From NCBI GenBank assembly GCA_031216915.1, contig CM062290.1, forward strand, positions 254,369,597 to 254,433,596: 64,000 bases of DNA, in the 5' to 3' direction. Below are positions 1 through 10,348 of this stretch, piece by piece. This stretch comes from Pictodentalium vernedei (lineage: Eukaryota; Mollusca; Scaphopoda; Dentaliida; Dentaliidae). A model generated the notes under the pieces. The model made no database searches. It was not told the DNA's origin and saw nothing but the letters and a program-made list of their open reading frames with translations. How positions within the stretch are numbered: the stretch's first letter is position 1; every line of letters starts with the position of its first letter. The translations under genes and the position numbers were made by a program.

Positions 1-473
1 AACCTCGCCATGTTTGTTTGTTTACTGGAAGGGACGTAGCTAGAGGCCTTTTAATGGGGGGGGGGGGGGTTAGACCCTTTGAAATTCTAACTGGGAATCC
101 CGACACATGAGCACCGTAGGATGGTAGGCGCGAAACTGCGAGCGCCAATGGCATGAATCTATAGCAGGGGGTCTGGGCGTCCTCCCCTAGAAATGTTTGA
201 AAAATTGATGTGCTCAGATGCGTTTTCATGGGTTCTGGTAATAGTTATAAGGCTAATTTTAAGTTCCAAATTCAGTGATTTTTTTTGTAGGGAAACATTT
301 TTGATTCGAGTTGGATACACATTTTCAATATCTTGCTTTGCCCGAATTGTCCCCAGTGGCTCATACGCCTACTGTCAGACGGACAAATTTGAAACATCGC
401 CTTTGTGAAAGTGGGAGTTTTGTGTTTCTAGAGCATTTCACAGGCACTTGACATGACAACAAGTACTTTTTTA
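1..473. other. no gene seen
   Basis: No supported gene. A run of 14 G lies at 56-69. The short open frame at 193-408 has no homology that I recognise, no splice or polyadenylation context, and low-complexity T-rich composition. Confidence 0.5.
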
Positions 474-660
474 TTAACCCTTTGAACCCGTAAGACCGCT
501 TTTCCGGTCCAGTATCATGACACACCATACATTTAAAAAGTAGAATGGCTGCTCAGTGAATTTGTAGGGTAGACCAATCGATATTTTCAACGTGCAGCCC
601 AAAGGCTGCACGTTGAGAATATGGATTGGTCTACCCCAAATGGTGATTATGGACTCTTCT
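474..660 (+). repeat. TTAA-type hairpin MITE, family B, partial
   Basis: Starts TTAACCCTTTGAACCC, the same end as the fuller copy at 31756-31996, and contains the same internal hairpin. The hairpin arms are 568-598 and 605-635, reading GGTAGACCAAT at the outside and CGTGCAGCC near the loop. The right-hand TTAA end seen in the other copy is not found here, so this copy is truncated or diverged. The TTAA site and CCCTTT tip are typical of piggyBac-like non-autonomous elements; assignment is by those features only. Confidence 0.6.
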
Positions 661-792
661 AATTGATGTCATTCAGACTGCAGGCCGCGTGGAGTCGGAA
701 TTCTTTGACCCGATTTTCACCCGAAAGTCTCGGTAGTCGGAATATTTCCTTATTATGGTCCTCCAGTCGGAAAAATAGGTTTGTTAGTGAAT

Positions 793-1005
793 TATACCGT
801 ATATTCAGTAGTTTTTTAAATTTCCAACTGTTGATATTTTTGCCCTCAGAATTTCCAACTATTGAGGTTTTGACAGATATTGGGGGGGGGGGGGGGGGGG
901 TGTCTATACCATATATTCAGTAGTTTTTTAAATTTCTAACTGTTATTTTTGCCCTCCGAATTTCCAGCTATTGAGGTTTTGACAAATATTGGGGGGGGGG
1001 GGGGG
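793..1005 (+). repeat. two tandem copies of a ~108-bp unit ending in G runs
   Basis: The segment 793-900 is repeated at 905-1005 with few changes. Each unit runs from TATATTCAGTAGTTTTTTAA through TTTTGCCCTC and ends in GACAGATATT or GACAAATATT followed by a G run (882-900 and 991-1005). A C run follows at 1012-1024. The related phrase 'cagaatttccaac' recurs near 39790, so the unit derives from a dispersed repeat. Strand is nominal. Confidence 0.75.
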
Positions 1006-1024
1006 TTGGGACCCCCCCCCCCCC

Positions 1025-2204
1025 TGTCGCGACGTCCCTGTTTACTGGGGTTTAGCGGTCACATTGTGTCGGACAGTTTTACGGATGCAGGGAGCTGTTG
1101 TAGGCCTACTCAGAAATAATCACTGAGCTGCGGCGGGCAACTATCAGACTTCCCAACGAACTATCTCGGAACTAGCGGGTGCCGGGTTGTTAGTCCCGGA
1201 AACCACATTTAAGTAGGTCATACGTTTCCCGATAACATTTTGGAGCAGGAATTCGAACACCTACAAAAAGTGGTCTCCAGGGTTCCATCCATTCCCTTAG
1301 CTCCGTATACACGGCGATAGCGGGAGAGCTATTGGAGTGGTCCTTAGAAACCGGAAACTTTCCTAAGATTCGAACATCTCAGGAGAGAGCGAAGTAAGCC
1401 CAATAATAATCTGATAGATTAAAAAAGAAAATAGAGATTCTGTTCGGTTTAAATTATATGTTGCCAGTCGATAGCCACGGTCATCTCGACTGGACACACC
1501 ATCTCTCTCTATCTCTCCGTGGCGCCGGTGTAGTTTCATTTCAGTCAACAAACTTGCGACTTATATACACGATAGCCAAGCTGCATCGCAGTTAATGCAA
1601 TCGAAATTTTGCTGACGCCTGTAGTGGCAATAGTTTTTCCTTTCCATTCAGAACATGTTTAAACTAGTTCAAATTTGCTGACGTCTGTTGTCGCAATAAA
1701 TTGTTTTCAGACTTGAATAGGCCACCTTTAGAAACAGGTTTATCGATAATATTATATACTTGATAACGGCAGAACAAGGGCACTACAGTTGGAGTTTCAA
1801 CACAATGTGTTTTTCTGCAGGCGTGTCTGTATGTCCATAGACATTTGCGACGGAGGATCGGGATGTGGGAGAAAGTCACCTTCCCCAGGGCCACGAAATT
1901 CAGTAGTTTTCAGAGTAAAAGCAGGGTATTTTCAGGGCAAATCCTTGGTAGGCAAGAGTATTTGGTTTAAATCTGAGCAAGTTTCAGGGTATGAACGGGA
2001 CATTTTTGGGGTCACCAGGGCAAATAGGTAGAAGAACATTGTTTAAAAACCCACAGGGCAAAATTTAACTTCTCACCCCCTCCACCACCCACACCAGATC
2101 AAAATATCCTATGTGAATCACTTTTGTACCTTCACGTAGTCGGATAGGAAACCCATTTACGGAATCCCTTTTTGAGAATCCTTTGGGAATCCCTTTTTTC
2201 TGAA
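1025..2204. other. no gene seen
   Basis: About 1.2 kb of unique-looking AT-rich sequence. Open frames at 1363-1551, 1664-1894 and 1789-2031 are short, overlap in opposite directions and show no recognisable domain. Confidence 0.5.
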
Positions 2205-2745
2205 ATGAGTAGAAGAGTCGTATTTGCGAGTCACTCGATCGAACAATTGCTCGATAGCTCATTTGCTCGATGGGATTCGAGTCGTTCGAGCATTATGTAG
2301 AGTCACTCGATCGAGCAGTAGTTGCTCGATAGCTCATTTACTCGATTAGATGAGAGTCATTCAAGCAATGACTTTTCAGTAATTGCTCGATGACTTATTA
2401 CAGGAATTTGGAATATGTATGTCTTGGGGTGGCCTAAAAGACCGGGCCAAACAGGCAGTAGTATCTTCAGATAAGTATCTTATAAAAGGTATCCTGAAAA
2501 GGTATCCTCAAATAATACAATACCAGGCCATAGGTATCCTCAAATACTGAAATGAGGCAAAGAGTCGTATGTGCGAGTATCTCGATCGAGCAATTGCTCT
2601 ATTGCTCATTTGCTCGATGGAATTCGAGTCGTTCGAGCACTATGTGGAGTCACTAGATCGAACAATTGCTCTAAGGCTCATTTTGCTCGATGAACTTCGA
2701 GTCGTTCGTGCAATGACTTCAGTAACTACTCGATAGCTTATTGGA
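2205..2745 (+). repeat. dispersed hairpin repeat, three degenerate modules
   Basis: Modules at about 2220-2290, 2300-2400 and 2575-2745 share GAGTCACTCGATCGA, TTGCTCGATAGCTCATTTGC and GAGTCGTTCGAGCA. Each is internally self-complementary around TCGAGCAA/TTGCTCGA, so each can fold. Degenerate copies occur at 4230-4320, and on the other strand at 14785-14860 and 61735-61830, where they sit beside the same 'cctagc' and 'aggagc' phrases. This marks one dispersed family; its class is not recognised. Confidence 0.7.
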
Positions 2746-2819
2746 TTTGGAAATGATATAGGCTTTTGTTATATACAAGGGGATAACTATGCATATAGAT
2801 AATGGGAAACCAAGCAATC

Positions 2820-3500
2820 TGATTGATTTGTTACCTGCAGTAAAGTGAACTGATTGGATTGTCTGGAAAACAAGGACAGGAATACTTCGAATGGGTTTAG
2901 AACTAGCCTGAACAGATCAGAAAATCTAAATATAGTAATAAAACTGTTCCAATGGATAGGCTCTTGTAGTCTTCTGGAGTATACTCCAATTCAATCGAAC
3001 GCGCTCAATAACACTACTGAAAACAAGGGAATTGCGGGTAATAACAATACAAAGGGACGCTCTAATTATTGAAAACAAGTACGATTCGTGGGGAATCTAA
3101 GCCTAGTAAAAAATAATCAGGTTGTTTGTGGTAATTTTACGAAGTAAATATGGATTCTGGGGAAAATCCGAGCCAGAAAATTTCTCTGTTTCAATCGAAC
3201 ACCACTGTTATTGGAGAAAAAAGCCCAATCTGGAGTTTCATATCAAATAAAAGTTGTTTTTGGTGATTTGGAGGGATTGTCGGGTCTATTTGAGTAATTC
3301 TACGAAGTAAACAAGAATTCTGAAGGAATCCGAACTTGAAAACTACTCTAGTTCAATCGAACTCACCCCTCGGCCCCTCGGTACCATCGTATGGCGGTTC
3401 TAGAAAGGATTCTTGGGAGGAATCCGTATCAAATGAAGTCGTTTTTGGTGATTTGAGGGAATGTCGGGTCTATTTGGGTAATTGACCGAATCGGAAAATT
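2820..3500 (+). repeat. degenerate tandem repeat, ~190-bp period
   Basis: The block 'ggtgatttg.ggga.tgtcgggtctattt' followed by 'acgaagtaaa' and 'ttcaatcgaac' occurs around 3104-3215, 3255-3365 and 3447-3505, with divergence. A related stretch is seen at 13900-13980 on the other strand and at 15800-15850, linking this region to the repeats of the 13.6-16.1 kb block. Confidence 0.55.
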
Positions 3501-3539
3501 ACTCTTGTGCAAAGGAACATGCCCTCCGAACATACACCT

Positions 3540-3715
3540 GTCCTATTAGAAGCCTTTAGGTAACATAGCAACCACGTGCCACCATAGAAACCAAGATGGC
3601 GGCCTACGGTATACAAAATGGCCGACGGAAACGCGTTTCACACTACCAACACGCGCTGTGCGTGCGCACTAACACCACGTATCACTATGGTAATGACGTC
3701 ACAAGATGGCCTTCA
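3540..3715 (+). repeat. dispersed repeat shared with 27655-27800
   Basis: The order 'cacgtgcca.catagaaa.caaga.ggcggcct', a spacer, 'aacacgcg.tg.gcatgcgcac', then 'tatcac..gg.a.tgac' is the same at 27675-27800. A shorter version is at 4625-4660. The CpG-rich CACGTG and CGCATGCGC phrases are conserved between copies. Confidence 0.6.
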
Positions 3716-4069
3716 AGTGGGTTACCATGACAGCACATGGCACCACTGGGTCATGTGACATGACGTCACTTCTGGGGTCGGAGCCGGGTCCGGCTGAATT
3801 GGGATGATCCATCGCTCTCCCACTACTTTGGTCTATTTGTTCGTTTGTATGGCTGGTCGCATCATACAGCCAAGTCATTCCTTCTCGGTCCGTCCGTTGT
3901 TTCGTCTGTCTTGAAGAGTCTGTGCACAAGTCTGTCGACACGGTTGTTTGTAAGACGGAAGGTTGCAAGTGTGGAAGGTTGCAATTGTTTATGTTGGAAA
4001 TTGTTGTGTTGACTGTGATGGGAGAAGTCGAATGGAGCTGTCTTGAATGACTGAATCTTGGTCTAGGAT

Positions 4070-4340
4070 GTAGGGAGGCCATGACATGGTGTTGGAGCTA
4101 GGAAACACATAGATGAAAAAATGAGCCATGCAGACTGGTCCGGAAGCTTGGAGACGTATAGGAACCTGGGGTTTTATAGGAGCTAGGAGCCAAGAAGCGT
4201 TTGGTGGTCTAGGAGCTAATAGCCAAATGAGTCAGAGAGTCGACCGAGAAGCCACTTTTCCAGCGATTGCCGGATAACTCATTTGCTCGATAAATTCGAG
4301 TAGTCAGACTTTTGTCTTTTTCTGTCACTGTTCGATTGGT
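4070..4340 (+). repeat. copy of the dispersed 'aggagc / TCGAGCAA' repeat
   Basis: Contains repeated 'ataggagctaggagcc' phrases (4160-4215) followed by a degenerate TTGCTCGA-type module (4235-4310). The same phrases occur, reversed, at 61840-62000, and 'ataggagccaaataggagcc' is found in the foldback arms at 10870-10890 and 12010-12040. The open frame on the minus strand at 3699-4082 lies in this kind of repeat and is not treated as a gene. Confidence 0.5.
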
Positions 4341-4775
4341 TCTTGTATTCCTTCGTAGGGAGGAACTATGAATGGGATGTGTTGAAGAGTAGTTGGGATT
4401 AGATAGAATGCTAGGGTCAGGAATTACATTCCGGACAAATCGATCTCTGTCGACCCTTTGACATATGTATATCCAATGGGGTTAACGTGCTGGCCAGCGG
4501 GCATGTGTAAACACGGGTCGCTGGCGGTGAATGAGGTAAGTTGCGTGTTGGTTCCAGTAATTAGATACACTCTTGTTCAATCGAACATACATACAGTCCA
4601 CTCCATCCTAACCCTTCCAGGGGATAGTAACCACAGACGACCACAGAAACCAAGATAGCGGACAACACAGAGGCAACTGCCCCCGTGACGCTACTGTTAC
4701 GGGTGTAAGCGGGGGCAGCTACTTTCTGAGCCACGGGACAGTGGAGTCACTTTTTGCCCCTCAGAGACCTCGTTG
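4341..4775. other. no gene seen
   Basis: Unassigned sequence with a short relic of the 3540-3715 repeat at 4620-4680. No supported coding frame. Confidence 0.45.
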
Positions 4776-4909
4776 TACACTCTAAAATCAGTTGGATTAA
4801 AAATCAACACAAATCAATTCGGTTGAGTGAATATGAATCCAATTGAGTTCATATTCACTAGACCCAGTTCATTTGGGTTGGTTTTTAACCTAATTGATTT
4901 TAGAGTGTA
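4776..4909 (+). mobile_element. short TIR element with TA ends (copy 1)
   Basis: Ends are TACACTCTAAAATCAGTTGG on the left and the inverse ATTGATTTTAGAGTGTA on the right. The interior is also largely self-complementary, around AATATGAA...TTCATATT. A second copy with the same ends is at 56289-56424. The flanking TA fits Tc1/mariner-type target choice, but no transposase links it to that group. Confidence 0.7.
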
Positions 4910-4944
4910 TACGTGTGCTCAGTGCGTCTACTATAATATCATTA

Positions 4945-5180
4945 TTAACCCTGTACCTGGCCTGAAAAGCAGACGATGCTTTTTGAATTACTACTTTTTT
5001 CAATTTTGTCTCAAAAACATAGGTTGTGACCCTTCTTTGGAACGAGCTCGATGACCTCGTACCAAAGAGGGGTCATAACCTATGTTTTTAAGACAAAAAA
5101 AGAAAAATAACGAAAACTAATTGGCGACTTTTGTGAATAGCTCTGGCCGGTTTTGGCCGTTACGGTGGGTAAATAGTTAA
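4945..5180 (+). mobile_element. TTAA palindromic MITE, family A
   Basis: Begins TTAACCCTGTACCTGGCCTG and ends CGGTGGGTAAATAGTTAA, diverged from the family ends TTAACCCTTTACCTAACATG and GTTGGGTAAAGGGTTAA. In the centre a long hairpin pairs 'aaacataggttgtgaccc' with its inverse, and the loop is the family core TTGGAACGAGCTCG. TTAA duplications and CCCTTT tips are typical of piggyBac-like elements. It has no coding capacity. Confidence 0.8.
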
Positions 5181-5440
5181 CAAAATAATGAAAAAGTGAT
5201 ATGGCTATGATTATTTGCTGACATATGTTTCCATGTCATCCTTGACAACAAACTTCCCGAAATTGGCGAAACACATTAAACTTCGGGATATATTGAACAT
5301 AAGTAAGGGTGCTTAATTTTGTTCCGATCTTTTTTTCTAATTACGTCTTTATGTTAGAACAGCAGGTAGGCATATATTGTACAATGTGATACTGTCTGAG
5401 GAGGAGGGTCGTATAATGCATTGGTAAATTTGAAGCCTCC

Positions 5441-5465
5441 TATTTATTTATTTATTTATTTTTTT

Positions 5466-5544
<79 letters not shown>

Positions 5545-5547
5545 TTC
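5441..5547. repeat. (TTTA)n microsatellite
   Basis: About 26 tetranucleotide units with a few interruptions. SINE tails here end in the same (AAAT)n, so it may be the remains of such a tail, but no SINE body adjoins it. Confidence 0.95.
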
Positions 5548-6673
5548 ATATATTAGTGTTTACTTTAAGGTCACTTTCAGCATCTTTGGCTATCTTATGA
5601 CCACAACATAGCGATGAAGCCAAGTTTAGCCAATCGTTGAAAGCTATGACCCAGACGTTGGTTCCGGAGTCTATTTTACCAGTAAAGTAGAACTGGTTTA
5701 CCGCAGTAAACAAGCACTGCTCCACTTCCCAGGATTCCCACGGGGCTCATAGGTAACCTCAGCTGAAATATTCCCGTTATAACACATTACTCGGGTTGTC
5801 GACAAATGCCTCCGATGCGATGATTTGGAGTATTTTCTGAGTATTAGTGCACTCGAGGCCGAGCCATGGTCCCCCACCTCACCCCGTGGGCGCTGCGCCA
5901 TCGAACTTCCGTCGATAAGCCAAATTTGTCAGATGTGGGGACGGATCGGGCTTCGTTTTGATCCCGAAGGTCACAATTTCCCTGGGTACTGAAAATAAGC
6001 AAAAAAGTGTTTAATACCAGTCTAAAGTAAAATAATTGAATTTTCTTGATACAACGAGATATAAAACATACTGATTTTGAATATTTTATTTTTCTGAATA
6101 GACAGAAAATAATTTTCGTTTTTTGAAACTACGCCACCGGAAAGCCGAAATGACAATAAAACTGATTGTTGACGCATAGTACTAAATGTTGGCTTGAAAT
6201 TGAAGAAACTTCGCGAACAAATTATTAAATGCAATTTTTATACACGAAATGCCCTCTTATATATAGGTTTCCTTTCCTCTGAACTGCCCCGCCACCTTCA
6301 ATTCGTCCCGACACCGTTGATTACGGCGTCCAGCAAACAAAATGGATGAAGGAAACAAATATTATTATCCAACCTAAATTTCAAATCAAACAACCACCCA
6401 TCAACATTACAGGGATCTCACAGAATGGCCGCTTACACGGTCTACCATACCAACACACGTGAGATCCTGCCAATGAGGGATACTTTCAACATATCATATT
6501 ACTTTCCCCCTCCAATCTGCGCCTCTGTGCATATAGCCTCATATAATGAAGAATGAGGGAATCGCGTCTCCTTAAAAAACACTGGGAAGGGGTGAGTTGG
6601 GGAGGAGGGGGTCTTTTTAATATCGAAGGCCGGAAGTATATACCCAACCTATAATACGTACACCTATGCACGT
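5548..6673. other. no gene seen
   Basis: Unassigned. The minus-strand frame at 5698-5901 and others are short and unsupported. A weak inverted pair (GATCTCAC / GTGAGATC) is at 6414-6465. Confidence 0.45.
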
Positions 6674-7042
6674 TAAAAACTAAAGTGTTAAAAGCTACAC
6701 TTGAAGTGCTGTATTTAACACTTACTATATAAGTGATGAACTAGCACTTTGTTCAAGTGCAGATATCCCAGAACTTGACAGGTGTTACAATAATACCACT
6801 TGACAAGTGTAATGTCGCGACACTTAAAAGGAAACAACGCAGATGACGCAGATCAGGCTCGAACTCTCGAGCCTAATCCGCGTCATCTGCGTTGTGTCCT
6901 TTTAATTATGTACCAGCCAAGCGCAAATCAAATTATGGACGATTCTGGAAGAACCGCCAATGCTAGACACATGGGAAGTGCCATCCATTCAAGTTTCAGA
7001 TGTCTGACGATGAAAGTGTCAGCTTTAACACTTTAGTTTTTA
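6674..7042. mobile_element. TIR element with internal hairpin
   Basis: Inverted ends TAAAAACTAAAGTGTTAAAA (6674) and AGCTTTAACACTTTAGTTTT (ending 7042) enclose 330 bp without coding sequence. Inside, 6824-6905 is a near-perfect hairpin: AACAACGCAGATGACGC pairs with GCGTCATCTGCGTTG around a CTCGAG-type loop. The subterminal halves also carry repeated 'cacttgacaagtg' phrases. The superfamily is not determined because no clean target duplication is visible. Confidence 0.7.
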
Positions 7043-7064
7043 GTGTGTGGGAAGCGAAATAAAA

Positions 7065-7404
7065 GGGGTCGCGGTGGCTCAGTAGGTAGAGGTGCAGGCT
7101 GCAAGCCGAGAGGCCTCGGTTCGAATCCCACCTGCGGCAACTTCGCCCCCATTGCCCATGTGGGGGCACGATGACACCGTGTACTAAGGCGTACTGCACG
7201 TCGATGGTACGCATGTCTTCAACCAATCTAACCCTGCCTGTGCTGCAGTGCAGAGTTACGATGTTGGGGAGCTGGCAGCTGCTCGTCGTTGCTCGGTGGT
7301 TCTCTCCGGGTACTCCGGCTTCCTCCACCCGTAAAAATGTCACGGTCATGATTAGCCATTGTACATAACTATGTGGCCTTAAACATCAATAAATAAATAA
7401 CAAT
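7065..7404 (+). mobile_element. tRNA-headed SINE with 13-bp target duplication
   Basis: The head has a Pol III A box TGGCTCAGTAGG (7075) and B box GGTTCGAATCC (about 7118). The body contains 'actgcacgtcgatggtacgc' and 'cggtggttctctccgggt', and the tail ends in (AAAT)n. The direct repeats AAGCGAAATAAAA at 7052-7064 and 7405-7417 match perfectly, so the insertion is young. The 'cttgggcaaggcacttta' module present in other copies is missing here. The head differs from those at 34156 and 54600, which suggests separate tRNA sources. Confidence 0.9.
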
Positions 7405-7427
7405 AAGCGAAATAAAACTTAAGTTTG

Positions 7428-7667
7428 GACAGTACGCCCGTCGTGGACATTCCACGAGTAGGCAATGTTTCGACGGACTTAATAATATTAGATTCAAACA
7501 CAACTAATTATACGAATAATCATCAAACATTCTATTTATGAAGCGTCGGGCACAACCTGCTTCTTAATTGATTAAAATTTTGATGAAGATGATTTTTATT
7601 ACCTGGTAAACGCATACGCGGACATCATTGCCCACGCTTGGATTACGTCCAGTCCACGGCGACTGTA
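7428..7667 (-). mobile_element. TA MITE with CAGTCGCC ends (copy 1, reverse)
   Basis: Read on the minus strand it starts CAGTCGCCGTGGACTGG and includes 'taatccaagcgtgggca' and 'tgatgtccgcgtatgcg'. It then has a central weak palindrome around TTAAT and ends near 'gtggaatgtccacgacggg'. The same order occurs at 36001-36244 and 39967-40206. TA lies at the outer edge (7666-7667). Confidence 0.75.
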
Positions 7668-7963
7668 CTGTCGGTACCAGCACTTATAAGTTTTCTTCCA
7701 CTTGCCATAAGCTTTGAGTATTCTAGCTGTTCAAAAAGTATTTGAAATTTTTTCATTATAAATTCCCATTACTTTGGTATATAGTGCCACCCTCTCCCTC
7801 TACTCCATAAGAATGACACCGAAACTTGGGTCTGTATATAATCCCAGCGAGTACTACTCATCCATCCAACATTCTTATGTAATTATTAAGAGTTATATAT
7901 ATGTTGATTCTTGCTTATGCTTATTAGAAGAGAAAAAGTAATTATGTCGTTACGTACAAGCCA
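7668..7963. other. no gene seen
   Basis: Unassigned AT-rich sequence without supported features. Confidence 0.45.
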
Positions 7964-8587
7964 AAAAATAAGCAGACTGTCATCTGTAAGATGAGGCTCC
8001 CAGAGGGTGAATTTAGTGATGCTACCCTGCACAGGGTAGCATCACTAAATTTACCCTCTGTGAACCTCAATATGAATCAGAGTCTCAAAACTAAACAAAA
8101 AGAGGTACCCAGAGGATAAATTGGCGCACTGTATGGGATTGCGTCATCAAATTCACCCTCTATTATTATTTATTTATTTATTAGTGTTTAAGGTCACATA
8201 TTTATGCACAAAATGGCTAATAGTGACCATGACAGTTTTACGGGTGGAGGAAGCCGGAGTTCCCTGAGAGAACCACCGAGCATCGACGAGCAACTGTCAG
8301 CTCCTCAACAGTCTAACTCTGTTCATGCTCCCCTCGAACAGGGTTACAGCGGTTGAAGAAATGTGCACCATCGACGTGCAGTACGCCCTACTACACGGCG
8401 TCATCGTGCCCCCATGTAGGCAACCGGGATAAAGTGCCTTGCCCAAGGACACAACGCGGGTCGTTTCGGACGGGTATCGAACGCGGGACTTCTAGCATAG
8501 AAGTCCAACAGTCTACCACTGAGCCACCGCGCTCCCCAAATTCACCCTCTGGGGACCTCATTCTCCAAATGTCAGACTGCTTATTTT
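7964..8587. mobile_element. foldback TIR element split by a SINE
   Basis: Left end AAAATAAGCAGACTGTCATC and right end (reversed) AAAATAAGCAGTCTGACAT form terminal inverted repeats, each leading into CCAGAGGGTGAATTT. A second, internal hairpin (7998-8070) pairs AATTTAGTGATGCTACCCTG with its inverse. A SINE occupies 8162-8536. Without the SINE the element is about 235 bp. No coding sequence. Confidence 0.75.
8162..8536 (-). mobile_element. tRNA-headed SINE, full length, nested
   Basis: Minus-strand reading starts with the A-box region TGGCTCAGTGGTAGAC and a B box GGTTCGATACC-like segment. The module CTTGGGCAAGGCACTTTA and the shared body follow, and it ends in (AAAT)n at 8162-8180. The target duplication CAAATTCACCCTCT is perfect over 14 bp (8148-8161 and 8537-8550). 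The duplicated bases belong to the host foldback element, which proves the order of insertion. Confidence 0.92.
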
Positions 8588-8639
8588 CAGGCCTGGTTAC
8601 GTATCTGAATAGTCCAGGTTTGGCCCCAAATGCCATTCT

Positions 8640-8692
8640 GTATATTTTTTGTTTGCTCGTACGGTGGTACAGGACGAGCAAACAAAAATATA
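8640..8692. repeat. short inverted repeat
   Basis: TTTTTGTTTGCTCGT and ACGAGCAAACAAAAA are separated by 14 bases. Overlapping open frames at 8353-8724 and 8391-8681 are produced by this hairpin and the neighbouring SINE and are not genes. Confidence 0.8.
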
Positions 8693-8905
8693 AAGAACAG
8701 CCTGTGGGCTCAAGTTTGGACTAGTATCTGAACACTCTTGATTATTCTGAGCCTATGTTGGTTTTAATGTATCCCCAGGTTCTCGAAGAGCCGCAACAGT
8801 TTCCAAGAAATTCTTGAGTACCTCCAGACTTTTCCCCTCTACTGATCAGATTCGCGTCGGCGATGCTTGCAGGGTATTTGGCATCTTTTATTTTGCCGCC
8901 AGTAT

Positions 8906-8923
8906 CCCCCCCCCCCCCCCCCC
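8906..8923. repeat. C homopolymer
   Basis: Eighteen C in a row. Frames crossing it are artefacts. Confidence 0.95.
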
Positions 8924-9038
8924 TCCACTATCTTCAGCTTTGGTTTTACATGTCTATCCATCACCTTTGCGGAAAATGACCGCATATTTGTTTTTAATCC
9001 ATAATTTAGTCGTGATTGCATATCTAAAATATCTTGTG

Positions 9039-9263
9039 TTAACCCTTTACCTAACATGAAATGCAGACGACACTTTAATTTTCATTTTTTGCCATAAAAA
9101 CATAGATTAAGACCCCTCATTGGAACGAGCCCGGCGAACTCGTTCCAAAGAGGGTCATAACTTATGTTTTGAGACAAAAAATGAAAAAAATAATGAAAAT
9201 TAATTGGCGATTTTTGTGAATAGCGCTGGTCGATTTTGGCCGTTACGTTGGGTAAAAGGTTAA
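9039..9263 (+). mobile_element. TTAA palindromic MITE, family A
   Basis: Starts TTAACCCTTTACCTAACATG and ends GTTGGGTAAAAGGTTAA. The central hairpin pairs 'aaacatagattaagacccc' with 'gggtcataacttatgtttt' and carries TTGGAACGAG at the loop. The right half continues with 'tagcgctggtcgattttggc', which is conserved in all family A copies. Confidence 0.88.
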
Positions 9264-10053
9264 ATTTCCCCTCACATTGTAAACTTTCCCAAAGACATGA
9301 ACCAAAATAGGAATTGCAAGAGAAGGGAACTAACTGTGCAAGTGTTGTTTATATGTTTGAGTCAAGAGTTGCTCCCCTTATAATTGCATTGGTATTCATT
9401 TGTCTCAATGCATAATTTGTGAAGTGTGCCTTTAAAAAATATTCTGCTCGTGCAATATAATGTCACTCGAAATAAGATGCAAGAACATTTATCTCTTGTT
9501 GCATATACGATATCAGGTTCTGTCATTCCATCTTGAGCAATATGTGATAGTTCAGTTACAAACGCGTGTCCAGTTCCACTAACATCATTTAAAGGATCTT
9601 CCCTTCATAAAATTAATTAGTACTGGATTGGTGGGAAGATGGTTTCCGTTTGTATGTACATAAACGTAAATCCTGTGGTAGAGGCGTCGTTCTCCCAGCC
9701 ACCCCCACCCACTCCAAAAAGAAAAAAAAGAAGTAAAATATCTGAAGATAACCGACCTTCCACCTCGACCTTGTATCCGTGACGTTCTATATGAAAAATC
9801 TCGAGTCAAGGTCGACGCTCTTTACAAAAGTGAGACGCGCGTCATTCTAAGAAAAGCAAACGACAATTCCGTTCAAAAACTTGATGCCACATGTCAAATC
9901 GCATATGTCTTAGAATTTGATATGAACAGAAAGGTCATATGCATTAAAACTCAGTTCCAGTACGAATGAAAAAATGACGAAATCTTGGTGCTACGGGCCA
10001 CGTAACGTCGATGGTTCAAAAACAAACACAGGCACCCGTTTCGACCAGAACAT
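9264..10053. other. no gene seen
   Basis: Unassigned sequence. The minus-strand frame at 9585-9809 is unsupported. Confidence 0.45.
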
Positions 10054-10348
10054 ATGTCGACTATAGAAGATGTGGTGACTGAAGAATCAGGCCAGGCAGT
10101 CAAGGCAGAAGAAGAAATTCCTGCCGATGTTAATAGAGGAAACATTTACACACCTGCCGTCCAAAAAATGCGAAAAAGAAACCTGCATAATACATTTTCC
10201 ACGCTATGACGTTGAACATAGTCTTATTCAACCCAAGGATGTGGGTTCATGGCAAGCATTAATTGCTGCTAACCACAAGCCACTGATAGCGATAGCAGAA
10301 TCAATGTCCGGTGATAATATTCCCGAAAACTTTTTCTATCGTAGGACA
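10054..10348 (+). pseudogene. Cys/His-rich repeat-family gene, N-terminal part (broken)
   Basis: Reading starts at an ATG (10054) with an acidic stretch beginning MSTIEDVV. It shifts from frame 1 to frame 2 near 10130 and continues through CIIHFPRYD and SWQALIAANH to NFFYRRT at 10347. From memory, invertebrate genomes carry many copies of an uncharacterised protein with this CIIH...PKD.SW...YRRTCR order, followed by a CIFC segment and an HRSCY motif. Its remaining part is found at 12992-13631, after the foldback element. The family assignment rests on recall of these motifs; the function is unknown. The two frames are not joined here. Confidence 0.55.

Noticed and set aside
3699-4082. 127-codon minus-strand frame
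   Set aside because: Lies in dispersed repeat sequence, Ser/Thr/His rich, no domain, no splice or polyadenylation context.
7065-7140. Functional tRNA gene
   Set aside because: A and B boxes are present, but the acceptor stem does not pair and the segment continues as a SINE body with a target duplication.
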